Origin: Psilocybe azurescens
Lineage: Eukaryota > Basidiomycota > Agaricomycetes > Agaricales > Agrocybaceae
Length of the DNA: 64,000 bases
Direction: 5' to 3'
Assembly: GCA_023853785.1 (NCBI GenBank)
Contig: JAJIRX010000567.1
Coordinates: 1,364,001-1,428,000, forward strand
In this document: piece after piece, positions 1 to 12,643 of the stretch
Layout of the letters: each line of letters begins with the position of its first letter
Numbering within the stretch: the first letter of the stretch is position 1
The notes under the pieces: generated by a model
Databases searched by the model: none
Told to the model about the DNA's origin: nothing
Seen by the model: the letters and a program-made list of their open reading frames with translations, nothing else
Translations under genes and position numbers: made by a program

Positions 1-1075
1 TACGCCGCCATCAGGTTCACACCATTTGAAAAGACCGAATGCAACGAGAACTGTCGCTTGGCCGACAAGCAGGGCTACAGCCAATTGAGAGCTTAGAAAT
101 GTCTTCTCCTCCAGGAACCTCCAATTGACTGTCCATTTATACATAAATACGCGTCCAAGATCGAAGGCTGAGTGAGCATATGCCATTGGATCTTCGCGCA
201 GGAAGGGAACCGCAAAAACACCTGTGTAACGACGAGTGCGGACAAATAGCCAAGAGTGGAAAGCAGTCCTTTTCGCTTGAATAGTATGACCAGCAAGCCA
301 GGGAGATATAGTAAGATTGACATCTTTATCGACAATGCTGCGCTAAAGGAATGTAGCGTGAAGTCAACTAATGCCAATCAAAATGACTTTGACCAACCTA
401 CCTGAAGAGCATAATCCCGGTGTCAAAAATCCATTCTGGAAGGCCAGTATTGAGGCCTGAATCGCCACCACTGACCAACAATCATTGAACAACCTTAACA
501 CAAAAATGGAGTGGAGCCTTTTGCTTAAGGGGGAGTAGCAAAAGAATCCAATTTGGAATGTTCCCTGCTGAGCGATAGATTCCGCACGACAGCACAAGAG
601 TTGTCAAGTAAAGAAAGCCGTAGATTTTCTGGGCAAGTTGCACATTCCTACCCATGTCGGTGATATCATAGAGGAAGTGGTGGATGCGCACATGGCCAGC
701 AGGATATCTAGATTCCCAACAAAACTGTCATTACAGATTGGTAGAACGACCAGAAGAACACAAACACAAGGGGGCCAGTTGGTCCAGTTATCAAGGAGTA
801 ATTATATTGTCCTTGCAGAAAGACTTTTGTTTGTATCATGTACGTTTCCCAGTCAATCTCCGTGTCTGAAGTACCCGACAACCACATTAGTTCTCTACTT
901 CTATTCCAATGTGTCAAGGAACCTGACATGGAACATACTGGATGATTAACCCAGTAAGTAAGGCATCGCCAACAATAACCAGTGTCGCAAGATGCCAGAA
1001 GTATTTGGGATTGAAGAGTAAAGACTGTGGAATATGTAGACACTGACTGAAGATAGACGGAGTAGAAGAGGACAT
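1..1075 (-). CDS. ALG3: ALG3 alpha-1,3-mannosyltransferase (partial, 3' end outside window)
   Basis: Dol-P-Man:Man5GlcNAc2-PP-Dol alpha-1,3-mannosyltransferase of the ER membrane, which adds the first lumenal mannose to the N-glycan precursor. In the spliced reading I see EIDWETYM, GPTGPLVYPAGHV and RLHSIFVLRLFNDCW, all signatures of the ALG3 family, followed by several hydrophobic membrane segments and a stretch matching KGLLSTLGYL. I chose the ATG at 1075. Exon 1 appears to end at 928 (donor gtcagg) and exon 2 to begin at 865, which gives a Tyr codon across the junction and leads into TEIDW. At least three more short introns interrupt the rest. The gene runs off the left edge, so the C-terminal part is missing. 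The family assignment is secure; exact intron ends are less so. Confidence 0.9.
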
Positions 1076-1222
1076 GTTGAGTACTGTGGGAACTTTACGG
1101 ACGGCACTATTACTTGACAGTGCTCAGGGCCCTTGTATGTCTCGCGTTCCAAGGCTTCAACTTTCTGCTTTCTTCGATTCCCCGGACTGCTCTTTTATTA
1201 TCCCTGACACTTGTTCATGGAC

Positions 1223-1819
1223 CATGGACTCTCTATCAAGATTCTCTCAAGAATTGCTTGACCTCTTTGCGGAAACTGTCGGTGAACTTCCAGAATCTGA
1301 TTCATTGCAATTCAGCACACTATTCGCGTGTAATCTTGTTTCACGATCCTTCGACTATATATCTCGGCGCATTCTTTTCAAGTGCAACTAATTTAAGGAG
1401 ATACCTGAAAAACAGGCACGGTGGAAATTGACAATGTTGCATCAACTTCTGTCATGGACCCATCATTCGGAGTCAGAGTAATCATCAAGGATTCGCTCGA
1501 ATATGTGAAAGAGTTCTACTTTAATATTTGGAAGTACCTATCGGACTCAGAAGAGGAAGAAGAGGAAAAGGAGGATACTGAGGGAGAGGATCCAGAGCAT
1601 GTTTTGGTTTCTGATTTAAATGACTTACACGGATCTGAATTCAGCTTGGAAACACTCGCCCTTTACGCTGAAGGCCTCGACCGGCAGCTGTGCAGCAGCA
1701 GTTTGCGAAATGCCACATACGACCTCTCTCGGTCCCCTCACCTACGTTGCCTTCGCATTCAGTGTATAAACAAATTACTCCCGTCATTTTTACGCGGAAG
1801 TCGTATACAGTATCTCTAA
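1223..1819 (+). pseudogene. F-box/LRR-like relic (broken or spurious)
   Basis: The short frame at 1223-1391 reads like the F-box region of agaric F-box proteins (FACNLVSRSFDYISRRILFK) and then stops. A second frame, 1421-1819, has a run of Glu/Asp near 1550-1590 and a leucine-rich end (SPHLRCLRIQ). No start, splice pattern or single frame joins the two convincingly. It sits in the roughly 900 bp between the divergent starts of ALG3 and SF3B4. I read it as the decayed remains of an F-box/LRR gene; it could also be chance open frames in a promoter region. Confidence 0.3.
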
Positions 1820-1973
1820 ATGTAGGGTCAGATTATGTTTGCCTAATGGAGCCCTTTCCAATAGCCTTTATATAAAACAAATACAAAGAAAGACCATTTT
1901 GTTGCCCGCTTTCGAATTTGACGCGTTCGGGCTTCGGTTGTAACATTTCAGCTTTTGCTTTCGTTTAAAATCC

Positions 1974-3181
1974 ATGTCTCGACCCCAAGACGACAGAAAT
2001 CAGGAGGCTACTGTGTATCTGGTAAGTCTCATTTGGCTTTTGATATACGTATTATAGAACGTCGTTGACGCCTGTTGAATTTTAGGGAAATCTCGATGAG
2101 CGTTGTACGGATGCGCTAATATGGGAGTTGATGTTGCAGGCAGGACCGGTTGGTGAGTACTGACTCAACTTATGAATATACTTACAGCATGCTTATTTGC
2201 TTCATTCAGTCAATGTCCATCTGCCAAAGGACCGTATATCTATGGCACATCAAGGGTACGGTTTTTGTGAGTTCTTGACAGAAGAGGATGCAGAATATGG
2301 GTGTAAGATCATGAATCAAATAAAACTTTGGGGAAAACCTATTCGTGTCAACAAGGTCTGTTCTCGAGTCCAGTTCGATGTGTCTCCGCCCTTCCTGTCC
2401 TCAAGTAATAGCTGGTTATTTCGATCTTTTATAGGCGTCATCAGACAAGAAACAGCTGGATGTAGGCGCAAACCTTTTCATTGGAAATCTAGATGAAAAT
2501 GTCGATGAAAGACTGCTCTACGACACTTTCAGCGCCTTTGGAATAATGGCAACTACGGCAAAGGTATGTGTTTTAGCTATGCATTTTTTAATTCACTGAC
2601 TGTATATTTGTAGATCGCCCGCGACCCTACATCAGGAACATCGAAAGGTTACGGTTTCGTGTCTTACACGGATTTCGAATCTTCGGACGCCGCTATCGAG
2701 TCAATGAATGGTCAATTCTTAATGAACAAAGCTATCACGGTCCAATATGCGTTCAAGAAAGATGGAAAGGGCGAACGTCACGGCACACCAGCAGAACGTC
2801 TTCTCGCTGCCCAGGCTCGCAAGAACAATGCGCTACCTGTAGCTGCTCGACCTCCTCCCGCTCCAATTGCGTTCGGCGCCAGACCGCCAATGCCGGGATT
2901 CCAGGGGCCTTACCAGGGTCAATTTGCGGGCGCTCTCGCTGCACCGCCGCCACCGCCCGGATTCACACCCCAGCAAACCATTATGCCCCAAATGCAAATG
3001 GGTATGGGTCCTCCAGGGATGGGTCCACCCGGGATGGCTCCTCCAATGGGCGTGCAAGGGATGCCCATGCCACCGCCTCCTCCTGGCATGCAGATGTATG
3101 GTGGCTTCCCTCCCCCTCCCCCCTCCTGGATTTGGAGGACAGTATCCTCTTCCTCCTCAGCAACAGCAACCTCAGTATTGA
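1974..3181 (+). CDS. SF3B4: Splicing factor 3B subunit 4 (SF3B4/Hsh49-like)
   Basis: SF3b subunit of the U2 snRNP that binds pre-mRNA near the branch site. Exons: 1974-2021, 2086-2152, 2210-2355, 2435-2563 and 2614 to the end; all junctions are GT-AG and in phase. Two RRMs are visible, at about residues 13-90 (RNP2 VYLGNL, RNP1-like GYGFCEF) and about 99-177 (LFIGNL, GYGFVSY), followed by a Pro/Met/Gly-rich tail as in human SF3B4. The uninterrupted frame runs on to 3324 with an unlikely tail. If one C is removed from the run at 3118-3123, the protein ends in a Gln-rich [11 protein letters not shown] at 3181, which fits the family far better. I therefore set the end at 3181 and treat the run as a probable single-base error. 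Confidence 0.93.
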
Positions 3182-3324
3182 TGTATCGATGTATCGCTGT
3201 ATGTAAAATAATGAATATACCCCATTCGATCAACTCACTATTGATGGAGATTAGATTTTGGAAGTGCAAACCTGAGAAAGCGTTCATCGTTCCCTATTTG
3301 GGTGCCTATATTATCTTGCAATAG

Positions 3325-3770
3325 TGGCCATTGATCTGAATAGTTCACGATCATCATCTGGGTGTATGTAATTATTATAGTACCACGTTTCTGTGGTTAA
3401 AGCGCACTTGACTATGGAGCGTATTAACATGCAAAATATCCGAGAATTTTGCCCAGTTCACATTTTCTGGTAGGATATATGCATTAACGAGAACAAATTC
3501 GGGCCATTCAATGTCAAGGACTTGAGAGCTCGCTAAGGCTAGTAGTTATCATATTTAGCAACTCCCTGCAGCAATGGATCAGAATGACTTTCGGTATATC
3601 CATTGTAATTAAATAAATATCTCTTCCGGGCAGCTGATAATGCAAAACTAAAGTAGGATATCCACAGAGAAGTTAAGTAAAATAGAATGGCGACTCTAGG
3701 GTATCCATATAAGGTATCAGTGGAAAAGTACGTTGATGGAAACTAATCTCGATACAGCATCTGTCAAGAC
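3325..3770. other. Intergenic, convergent 3' ends
   Basis: AT-rich spacer between the 3' ends of SF3B4 (plus) and the GH5 gene (minus). I see no gene, repeat or structured element in it. Confidence 0.6.
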
Positions 3771-5803
3771 TCATTTGCCTCCCATCGCTGCATGCTCTCC
3801 AACCCGTAAGCCCTGTATGAACGCAGAGCTGTAATCATCTTCCGTTCCTTGTACTATTAAAGTAGGGCCGGCCACCCGAATGGCGTCCTCCATGAATTGA
3901 CCCATGAACCCAAGTCTGGACATATTGTATGCAGCAAAAACTTTCGCAGTAGTTAGGCCATCCGAATAACCTCTCAAGCTGGAGTTCTTCATTGCTTCGT
4001 CAGAATGAACATTCTGAATGTCTCGGTGATGATGAATGGCGTTAAACCTGTGGCCAGTTCGAGGCCCAGCGTATTGCAAACTATCTTCTGAGGTTCTTCG
4101 ATCCATCGCAAAAGTCCAACCTGTTGAACAAGATTCAAGATATTCGCCGAGACAGTAGGTATAAGGAGGTCGCTCGTATTCTTGACTAGATTATTTTCGG
4201 CTTTTATTGACTTCGTTTTGTTGTACGAAAAGAAATTATCTGGAAGTGTTTTTCCAACCGCGGCCTTGAAACACCATCCAGGGTCATCATCGCAGTCCTC
4301 TGTTTTGTAAGCTGTCAAAAGAACATTAAACTGGTACTTTGGGAGCTGAAAGAAAGACGAAGAGTACGAACACCAAAAGGCCCATCCAGCAGTCGCATTC
4401 CTATACACTTTCATCTGCTCCTCACAGAACTTCTTTTGAACGTCATGAGCGTCCTTATCTTTTGCCAAGCTCGATGGTGTGAGTGCGCATGACCATTCAT
4501 CTACGACCAGATTCCGACGCTGTTTTGTAGAGACATCCACAAGTGATTTCGCGATAGCATCCTGGACGTCGACTGTAAGCTGAGTTCCAGACTCTTCCTG
4601 GTCGGACGGAGAAAAGACAAAATACGAATGGTGATCTTGCACAGTGAAGTCCTTCCTTGATACAACGTAGTTGGAGAATCGATTAAGGTCGAACCCGTCA
4701 TGAAGATAGAGTGGAAGGTGGCTTGCAGCTTGTGAGCTTCCTCTCATGGCCTCAATGGCTCGAGTATCTAGCCATACTGTAAGTTCCCTGGCAATAGGCC
4801 TGTAATAAACAAACATACAAAAATCTTCCAAGACCGTTCCGGTATCATACTGTGGTTCGTTCAATAACTGGATGCCTACGATGTTATTGACGGTCGCTAA
4901 CTGCTCTGCAAGAGATGTCAGCACCACGATCGTCTTGTCCATATTGCTTGATACGTTGAACAGGTTGGTTTGTCCGTCTGAGATACCAGAATGGGGCTGC
5001 CCATTCTGGCTGCCCACAGCGCCATGAAGATCGATAAGTACCCCTAACCCATGATCCCCAGCTTGATTGATAGCACGAAGAACACGAGGCCAGCAATCCG
5101 TGTAAACATCAGCGACAGATTCGAAGTCCGTTCCCTGCATATAATCTGGTCCAAGGTTCCAATACCCAATGGGCAGACGGACGGTGTTGATCCCGATGCC
5201 TGCCAAGTACTCAAAGTCGGAAGACTGGATAAAGGTATCCCAATGCTGTTCCAGAACAGCGCGAGCAGATTTTGTAGAACCCCATCCGCGCGCAATGTCG
5301 ATCTCCGCGCTTTTTGTGCCAGACGCACATTTGAACACAGAAGGCGTCATCCAGTTCTCGTGTACAAACCTGTTGATATATGCACGGTTCAACTACACTC
5401 CTTTCTTATAGGGATGAGGAAAATGGAAAACTCACCACGATCCTAGATTCACCGATTGTTGCTGTCTGTATCTGAAAACATTTGCCGTCGTCTGATCGTA
5501 CGGTGGAAAAGCCTGGCTTAGAATCGGCGGAGAGTCATACGATTGTTCCACGCAAGACGATGGATCTGCCTCCAAGCCTTTGATCTGCTTGTCACTCTTT
5601 CGTCGTTGTCGCAGAGTCACCGACTCTTTGCCCGCTCTCGGAAATGAACGAGAGAATTGTGCTACTGCAGCTTGAGAGCTCGAATTAGGAGCAAGTAGGG
5701 AACCAATTTCCTGAAGACTCGACCCAGGAGTAGGTTTGTATGCGACCGACTTCAAGTCATACGCGAAAAGAGCAGACAGCTTTGAGAAGTTCAAGTGGAC
5801 CAT
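3771..5803 (-). CDS. Glycoside hydrolase family 5 glucan 1,3-beta-glucosidase-like protein
   Basis: GH5 (probably subfamily 9) exo-beta-1,3-glucanase, acting on beta-glucan of the fungal wall or of hosts and debris. Visible signatures: QQSVNLGSW joined by an intron near 5380-5432 to FVHENWMTPSVF, GINTVRLPIGYWNLGP, LIDLHGAVGSQNG, the acid/base motif LLNEPQ and the nucleophile motif VVDEWSCAL. A roughly 43-nt intron near 4790-4830 restores the frame between VLEDF and AIEAMRG. A C-terminal section (GYSDGLTTAKVFA, SRLGFMGQF) ends at 3771 and is also typical of basidiomycete homologs. About 110 residues precede the catalytic domain and I see no clear signal peptide, so export is uncertain. The splice between the catalytic part and the last exon (about 3990-4110) is not resolved. 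Confidence 0.88.
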
Positions 5804-6682
5804 AGTAGCCTATAAAGCAAAAGCAAGCAAAAAAGGGAAAAAGCCTAGGCCAACCAGGGCGTCCGTTGCAAACTTCCACTGGAAGAAGATCGTCACAGAA
5901 AGAAAGAGCTCTAGTCCTGGACGAATAAACGAGCGTTTCAGCCCAAAGCCACGAGCTGGAACAACTTTGAAAGTCTGCGCAGCACCTCGAAAACGCCTTT
6001 GTTTCACAGGCCTTCGGAAATTTGAAGCTGGCTGATTCAGATAATGCACGTCAGTATTTGTGAGTTTCATCCGATGCATCCACGATGATATCATTCGTCT
6101 GTTAGGCCGATTCGTCAGTATGCACACAAGAGCTATGAGCTGGTGGAAGGTCTTATGTGAAGTCAGCAACCAACTACCCGACCAGTCTCACGGTGTGATA
6201 GAGGGTGATAATTGATCTCAGAAAATCAAGATAGGCCAAGATTGCACTCAAAAAAGTACTATATTGCTTGGGTGTATATACAAAATGTATAAAATTTTAA
6301 AAGTCCTGAACATGCATGTGTGTATGTATGATGGGGGATATGATGATTGCGTGATGAAAAAATGTATCACAAGAGGGGAGGAGAAAAAATATAAGATTAT
6401 TGTAATGTCGTCAAGGAACACCAGTAAAATTTATAGTGAAAGGGGAGCGTAAGCGGAAAAGGGGACGTGCACTACAATCCAAACTCTTCCGGACATTATG
6501 ATGTTTTGTTTTTGGTAGGTTTCTCTCCTGCGCAACCTTCCCGACCCCGTGCGTACCGCCGAATGACAAATGGATAACGACCAGGTTCGAAGCCGCATTG
6601 GAGCAACGAAGAAGAGCCAACGCAACGAGGTAGGTTGGCAACAGAGGGAACAAGAGTACGAACACATGATGAACAAGATGCA
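5804..6682. other. Intergenic: GH5 5' region and TBP 3' region
   Basis: Spacer of about 880 bp upstream of the GH5 start and downstream of the TBP stop. Open frames here look like chance or untranslated sequence. The TBP-proximal part is A-rich on the plus strand. No RNA gene or repeat recognised. Confidence 0.5.
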
Positions 6683-7887
6683 TCAAGGCTTGCGGAATTC
6701 GCACAGCACGGTATATATCGTGTTGAAAGCGGTATAGATCTCTTCCCTGACCTGAAGGTCGAGAGAAACAAAGGTGTCAGCGGATGGATTCGAACCGAGT
6801 CCACTGAATGTAAATAGAAGGCCGATTAGGCCTTCAAAAGACATCACCCACCCTCTAAAGCTACCGGTGTCCCAAAAGACAACGACGGTTTAGAGAATGT
6901 GGCATAGATGTCTTGAAAAGGAAAGGAGAAAGAAACTCACTTTAGCACCAGTCAAGACGATCTTGCCTGAAACAAAGATGAGCAACACAACCTTGGGCTT
7001 GATCATACGATAGATCAATCCAGGGAACAACTAAGAAAAAGATAAGCAAAGTACTTAAAGCATACGAGATGCAAAATTTACCTCTGGTTCGTAGCTGCTA
7101 AACTGTCCGTGGCTATAAGCCAGGCCCTCCAAGCGAATGGGGAACTTGACGTCGCAACTACCAACAATGTTCTGAATCTTGAACTCGGAGAACTTGGCGT
7201 CGAAACCAAGCTTCTGCACGATACGCGCGTATTTTCGCGACGCGAGCCGAGAATCGTCTTCAGACTTTGCACCCGTAACAACCATCTTTCCAGACGCGAA
7301 AATAAGAGCGGTCGTCTTGGGGTCGCGAATACGCATGATAACAGCTGCAAAACGCTAAACACATGCGAACAAACAACAACAGTTCGACATGTCGCGTGTT
7401 AGATAATAGTATATGTACCAACCTTGGGATTATACTCGGCATTCCTTGCGTGAAGAGCAATGGTCTTGAGATCGAGGCGGCAGTCAAGATTGACGGTGGC
7501 GACGATATTTTGGAGAGTGGGCACGATGCCTTCCACTGCAGTAATGTGTTGTTGTTCTAGGGTCAACGCGGCAGGAGTGGCGGGAACCTGAGACGCGGGT
7601 GGCGTCGAGGGCCCTGCGACTGCATTGGACGCGGCAGCAGGTACAGTGGCTGGTGGAGATGGTAGCTTTGACAAAGTCTGGGGTTGTGTATAGGAGTTGG
7701 ACAAGGGAGAAGGCCCTGGAAGAGTTAGAGAGTTGGTGGATGGTTGAGTATTCTGGTATGTGCCACCAGAGGGTAAAGCTAGACCACCACTGGAGGGAAT
7801 CTGCTGTGGCTGCTGGAACTGATATGGTTGCTGCTGCTGGTTGTTACGACCAAACGTAATCTGGCGAGCAGGGAGCGCAAAAGACAT
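6683..7887 (-). CDS. TBP: TATA-box-binding protein (TBP)
   Basis: General transcription factor that nucleates preinitiation complexes for all three nuclear RNA polymerases. About 300 residues. The N-terminal ~115 residues are Gln/Pro/Ser/Thr-rich, and the conserved saddle core follows: [20 protein letters not shown], then AEYNPK, intron, [52 protein letters not shown], the second repeat [20 protein letters not shown], and the C-terminus [15 protein letters not shown]. The last exon is 6683-6751, beginning GTCAGGGAAGAG right after a cttcag acceptor. Start ATG at 7887. At least four exons. The near-invariant core makes the call certain. Confidence 0.97.
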
Positions 7888-9832
7888 TTTTCAACAAAAA
7901 ATAAAATTCTAGTGAAGCGTGGGAAAGTACAGTTGGGGGAAAGGAAGGATGTTTTCAACTTCCAACTCCCGCCTTATATACGTCTAAAAATTCAAACTCC
8001 GACATTCCGTTCGCCATTGTCTTACGTAACTCCTCTTGCTTTGTCTCCTCCAACCTCGCATGGCCCAGCATGGCCCCACTCTCCATGGTCCTCCTATCCT
8101 TTTGTTCATCATCGTTCACCGCTATCGCTTCTCTTCCGTCCATCAATATTAGCGTCGAAATTCTTTGATTTCCTCCTCAAAGGCATACACGAGCTGCATT
8201 CGGGCCACGCACTACTAGCAACCGCCCTGACAACCGCTATCAACCTGACAACTTGTTTGTGAACCGAAATCACATCCCCTTCCGCTCCCTCCTCTCTCCC
8301 TTGATTCTTTTCACCTCCTCGGGCACACATAACTCTCATTCTTGAAACACCCACTGGTCCCACAGACCTTCACCTATGACTACGTTTACCTCGCCAGTTC
8401 ACTCGTGGTTCTTGACCGGCTATTCAAAACTGTTGGTCCGGTCTTCTGACTCACAGACAATGAACATGTGACTTTTTCAATGTTCTTTGCCTTCGTTTCT
8501 TTTCAGCCCAACATTCAATGTTCAACGTTGAAGCGTATCGACAGTTCAAGCATTTTATATGCCTGTAATGTTTTTTGGGCTTACCGAAAGTGTACCTCTT
8601 GCATTTCATAACCCCATCGATTAGCATTCCTATCGCCGCAAATGGCCGACATTCCCTGTGCTTCCATTCTCGCAACCTATCGCTTCAAAATCATTACCCT
8701 ATATGGATTCATTTTCTCAAGTCAAGCTGTACAACATCAATCAAGCATCTCATCGATAAGATTAACAAACACAGTTCCCTGATAAACATGTGGTTCTTAA
8801 AGATGTAGGCGCTGGTGTTTTTAACTGCGTTTCTGACAGATATCCGTGTGCATCGCATTTTTCGTTGGTTGCAGCTAACCTATGTATATCTGTCGGCCGT
8901 AGGTGTTCCGCAGTGCACGCATAGCCACCATTCATAGTTTCCTTCAGTCTAATTCTAGCAGCGAAACGGAACTCGAAAAATTCATTGGACGACTTGAGTA
9001 ACAGTTTTTTCCACTTTCGACCTGGCAAACGGACAGGGCCTGACAGAGCTCATGACAAGTTAGCACCTCGGGCGTCTCCTTTCCCTTGGCATCCCCGTTC
9101 ATATGGATTTCATTAGAAAATTTAATCCATCAACAAACTGCCACATATCACTCTACTTGGAAGTTGGGCCGACGATGGCCGACGCCGCAAGGACTCGTAA
9201 GTTATCTTTTTCCTACAGGCTACACACGCCTTTTGGAGATGCTACTGCGGACTAATCCTTTTACATTATACTTAAATATGTATCCATGTTATCTCTATCT
9301 ATTTCCCCAAAATAACATTCTACAAACGTCTTTTATCCAGACGGATCATATCATTGTTTCTTTATTCCATGGACCTAATTTAGTTTGCATCGGCTAAAGT
9401 ACCGATCGCGAACTATGTAGGTGAAGTAAATTTAAACGTTTATGTTGTCAGTGCCCGATCATTCGTCGATACGCCACAGACAATCATTTTCCACTCCTTG
9501 AAATGATATAAGATGCAGACAAAGAAAACTTGTAGAGAGAAATGACTATTACTTAACAATCCGAAGTATATAGAGGGTATTTATGGTACTTGGACGGCAT
9601 GCGATAGACCATTTGCAAAAAAGAAGACTTGATGAGAGATTAAGGGAAAGCAGGCGTGCGACAGAAAGAGCATGGTATGAAATGGACATGGGGATGTTTG
9701 GACAGGTATTACGGATATCGCGAAGAATAGGAAAGAAGAATGTCAAGTCCCAAAGGAAAAGAGAAACTACTATAGAAAGCGGGAGGAAAGGAAAGGAGCA
9801 TACAAATCTATGGAAAGTTCTCCAGATCGCAT
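7888..9832. other. Gene-poor spacer between TBP and VPS1
   Basis: About 1.9 kb without a recognisable gene. It holds the TBP promoter (TATA box at 7972-7980) and, at its right end, the 3' untranslated region of VPS1. Several 60-140 codon frames exist on both strands, but none shows domain signatures or consistent exon-intron structure. A small gene or a non-coding RNA cannot be excluded. Confidence 0.45.
7972..7980 (-). promoter_or_regulatory. TATA box of the TBP gene
   Basis: On the minus strand the sequence reads TATATAAGG, about 85 bp upstream of the TBP start codon. It is a good match to the consensus TATA element and in the right orientation. The role is inferred from position only. Confidence 0.5.
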
Positions 9833-12643
9833 TTAAACCCCAGCCACGATCCTAGAAAAGGAAGATTAAAGGGACGCGCGTCAGCTTGGAAGCACATGAC
9901 ATGACGGAGAGCGTTAATAGAAGAATGAAAAGGTGACGTACTCCTCTGCCTTGTTGAGCGCAGTTACCATTTGCAGTAGCTCCTTTCTCCGGCTGACAAC
10001 GTAGTCGCTCTCCTTGAGGAGCTCATCCAGAACCTCCGGTTTATAAAGCTCCTGCAAAAGCTCCCTTTGCAAGTTCTCCTTGGAGTGGTTGACCAGAGTC
10101 AGAGAGATCGCTTTCGGTACCATATCAATCATCTCCCGTTTCACAATGTTGAAGTACGAGTGAATCAACAATTCTGTATAAAAAAAAAGCCATCACAATC
10201 AATGACGATTGAGAACGATGACGATGATGAGGAAAGGAAATGCAGAAAGGTAACAATCAGACTTCGCAGAAAATAAATGGACAAAAAAAATCACGCACTG
10301 ATGACCTCAGTTTCCATGGTCTCTCTTTCGTTCAACTCATTCTGTGGCCGAATAGTAGGAGGGGGAGCTTCCATAGCGGCAACACCCTTCTTCTTAGGGC
10401 CTCCTTTTTGGGCAAAGAACGAACCAAAGAAGCCAGGATCTTCCTTCTTCACTTCGACATCCAGATCTTTGTTGTTGTTAACATTGGCTCTTGAATTCTT
10501 GGGGTCAACAGGAGCAGGTGGAGGTTTGCTCGCGGCTATACGATCGTTGACCAAGGCAGTGGCCTGTAATATCCTTCATTAAATTATGACCACTTGAATA
10601 TGAGATTTTACATGCCCTGTGACCACCAATGAAATCGGGATGCGTCGTGTTGACATAGCAAGATTGCATGCTAAAAGACGTTCATGAGGGTCGTGCAATG
10701 GGTATATGTAAGAGCCTCGTTACGTACGCGACCATATCCAGCACCAGCTTATTCGTCGGGTTCATTGCATTCTTGAAGAAATTGACAACAACGGAGTTGA
10801 AGCGTTCTCTGAGCGCTGGATATCTCCGGAATGCTTGCTATGAGAGAAATACTCGTCAAACATATCGACGAGAGAGAAGAAAAGTCAACAAACTATTTTC
10901 CCCAGAAGTTGACCAAGAATTCGAATAAGTTCGTCGTACACCAACTGACAACACTTCAAACTGGGATCTTCCAGACGCTTGATCTGCTTCTTTACAATGA
11001 CCTCAAAGGCCGCCGTTCCAACGAAAAGTGCCGGTGTTGAACCCTAATAAAGAAAATAAGAAGCGTTAGATATCCAAAAAAGTGCCAAACGAAATCGATA
11101 GACTTGCAGAAGAATTATACAGATATATCCTGATATCACCATCCTTGACTTGGTCAAATGGATCAATGCTCTTGATACCATTATTGAATAGCTCGTGGAA
11201 GACAAAACTAATTCTTGCTCCTCCTGACAGCTCATTCGACGATAATTCATTGCTATTACCGTCGATTGTGGTCCGGAACTCGGATGTGAATTCAGTGATG
11301 ACCGAGAGCACGATGTTTCCAGAGTTTCCATCGCCCAAAGGTCCTCCGAGTGACATCAACTCAGTATTGTATTTTTGGAGGTTTTGTTGGATGCGGTTCT
11401 TGATGTCAGGCAGGGTGGCTCGAATGTGGTGCATGAGGATCTGTCAAGTGGTTTAGTCCGTCATGATTTGAGAATGAGAATAAGAACAAGAACAGACCAT
11501 GTTGAGCTTTCTCGCCAGGAAAGGGGTGCCACAGAATTGAGCCTTGCCTTTGTAGGATGGGTGGTTCTCGAAGAATTCTCGTTCATTATCGAGAGCGGCA
11601 CTGATGGCTTTGTTCTGTTCAATATCCCGCTGACCTCTGTTGACGACTGGAACGTAGCCTAATCGTAATGGGATAATTCGTCCAGCGAGAATATCAACAA
11701 CGTCTGTTCCTTTGTCCCTGGATATATGGTCAACATAAAACAAAGTACAGAATCCGAAAGTGAAGGATTACGTACATCAAGTCAACCTTAGTCAAAACAC
11801 CAATTGTTCTCGTTCCCTCAGGGTCTACCTCTCGCGCCATCTTCAAACCGTCCGAGTTCGCCAAATCAGTATTGGCAGCGGTAACGGCAAGAATGATACA
11901 AGCGGGTTTGGAGATGTATTTAAGCAACATGTCGCGAATCTGCTTTTCAATGTCGCGAGGTTGATCCCCAACAGGCACCTTTGTCAAGCCAGGAAGATCG
12001 ACGAGAGTGAGCGTAAGGACATTCGGAGAGTATATACGCAGATTGATGGGTTGAGGGGAGATGCCTGCATTCTTGCCCGTCTTGGCTTCTGTATCCCGGA
12101 CGATCTCATCGCGAATTTTGTGGAAATCGTAGAATTTGTCTCCAGGAAGGTGAAGGAATTCACCCCATTCGTCTACGTTGGCTTTACTGTCGCTTGTTCG
12201 GTCAACTCCATTCGCTAATTTCAGGTTGGATTAGGGTTGGCAATATGTTATGAGTTGCAATGCGATGCTTACTGCCATTAGTTCCAGCAGGTTTGTTGAT
12301 TAGTTGGAGAACCTGGGATACAAATCAGCCACAATCCTTTCACGATAATTATAGTGGCATACCAAGGGGCGCCGTGTCACAATGCCTGTACCACGAGGCA
12401 AGAAATCACGACCAACAATGTTCTAGGAGCCAGACCTGCGATGAGCATCGGATACAGAATTCTTGACAATCAATTACATACCTCCAAAACACTACTCTTC
12501 CCGCTACTCTGACTACCGAGGACACATATTTGGGGTAAATCTATGTTCCCCTGTGCTTGTGTGCCAATAGAGGTAAAAACATCTTGCAACTTGTTGATAA
12601 CGCCAACAATCTCTGTGCCAAGTCCTGCTGTTGAGGAGGCCAT
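9833..12643 (-). CDS. VPS1: Dynamin-like GTPase Vps1
   Basis: Large GTPase acting in vacuolar sorting, endocytosis and peroxisome fission. Start ATG at 12643: [14 protein letters not shown], with the P-loop GSQSSGKSS near residue 50, then [25 protein letters not shown] (switch 2/G3) and TKVDLMDKGTD (G4). The stalk signature [20 protein letters not shown] is the Vps1 version, not Dnm1. A charged Lys/Pro-rich insert (around 10290-10540) precedes the GTPase effector domain ([20 protein letters not shown], ending KAEEIVAGV). The last tiny exon gives IVAGV and the stop at 9833. The gene is cut by about ten introns, all short. Family certain; a few splice ends were not checked base by base. Confidence 0.95.

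Noticed and set aside
5810..6169. Minus-strand frame of 119 codons upstream of GH5
   Set aside because: No domain, composition like untranslated sequence, and the GH5 start at 5803 does not need it.
6770..6805. T-arm-like GGTTCGAATCC on the minus strand suggested a tRNA gene
   Set aside because: It lies inside the last TBP intron, the flanking bases do not form a five-pair T stem, and no anticodon or acceptor arm can be drawn.
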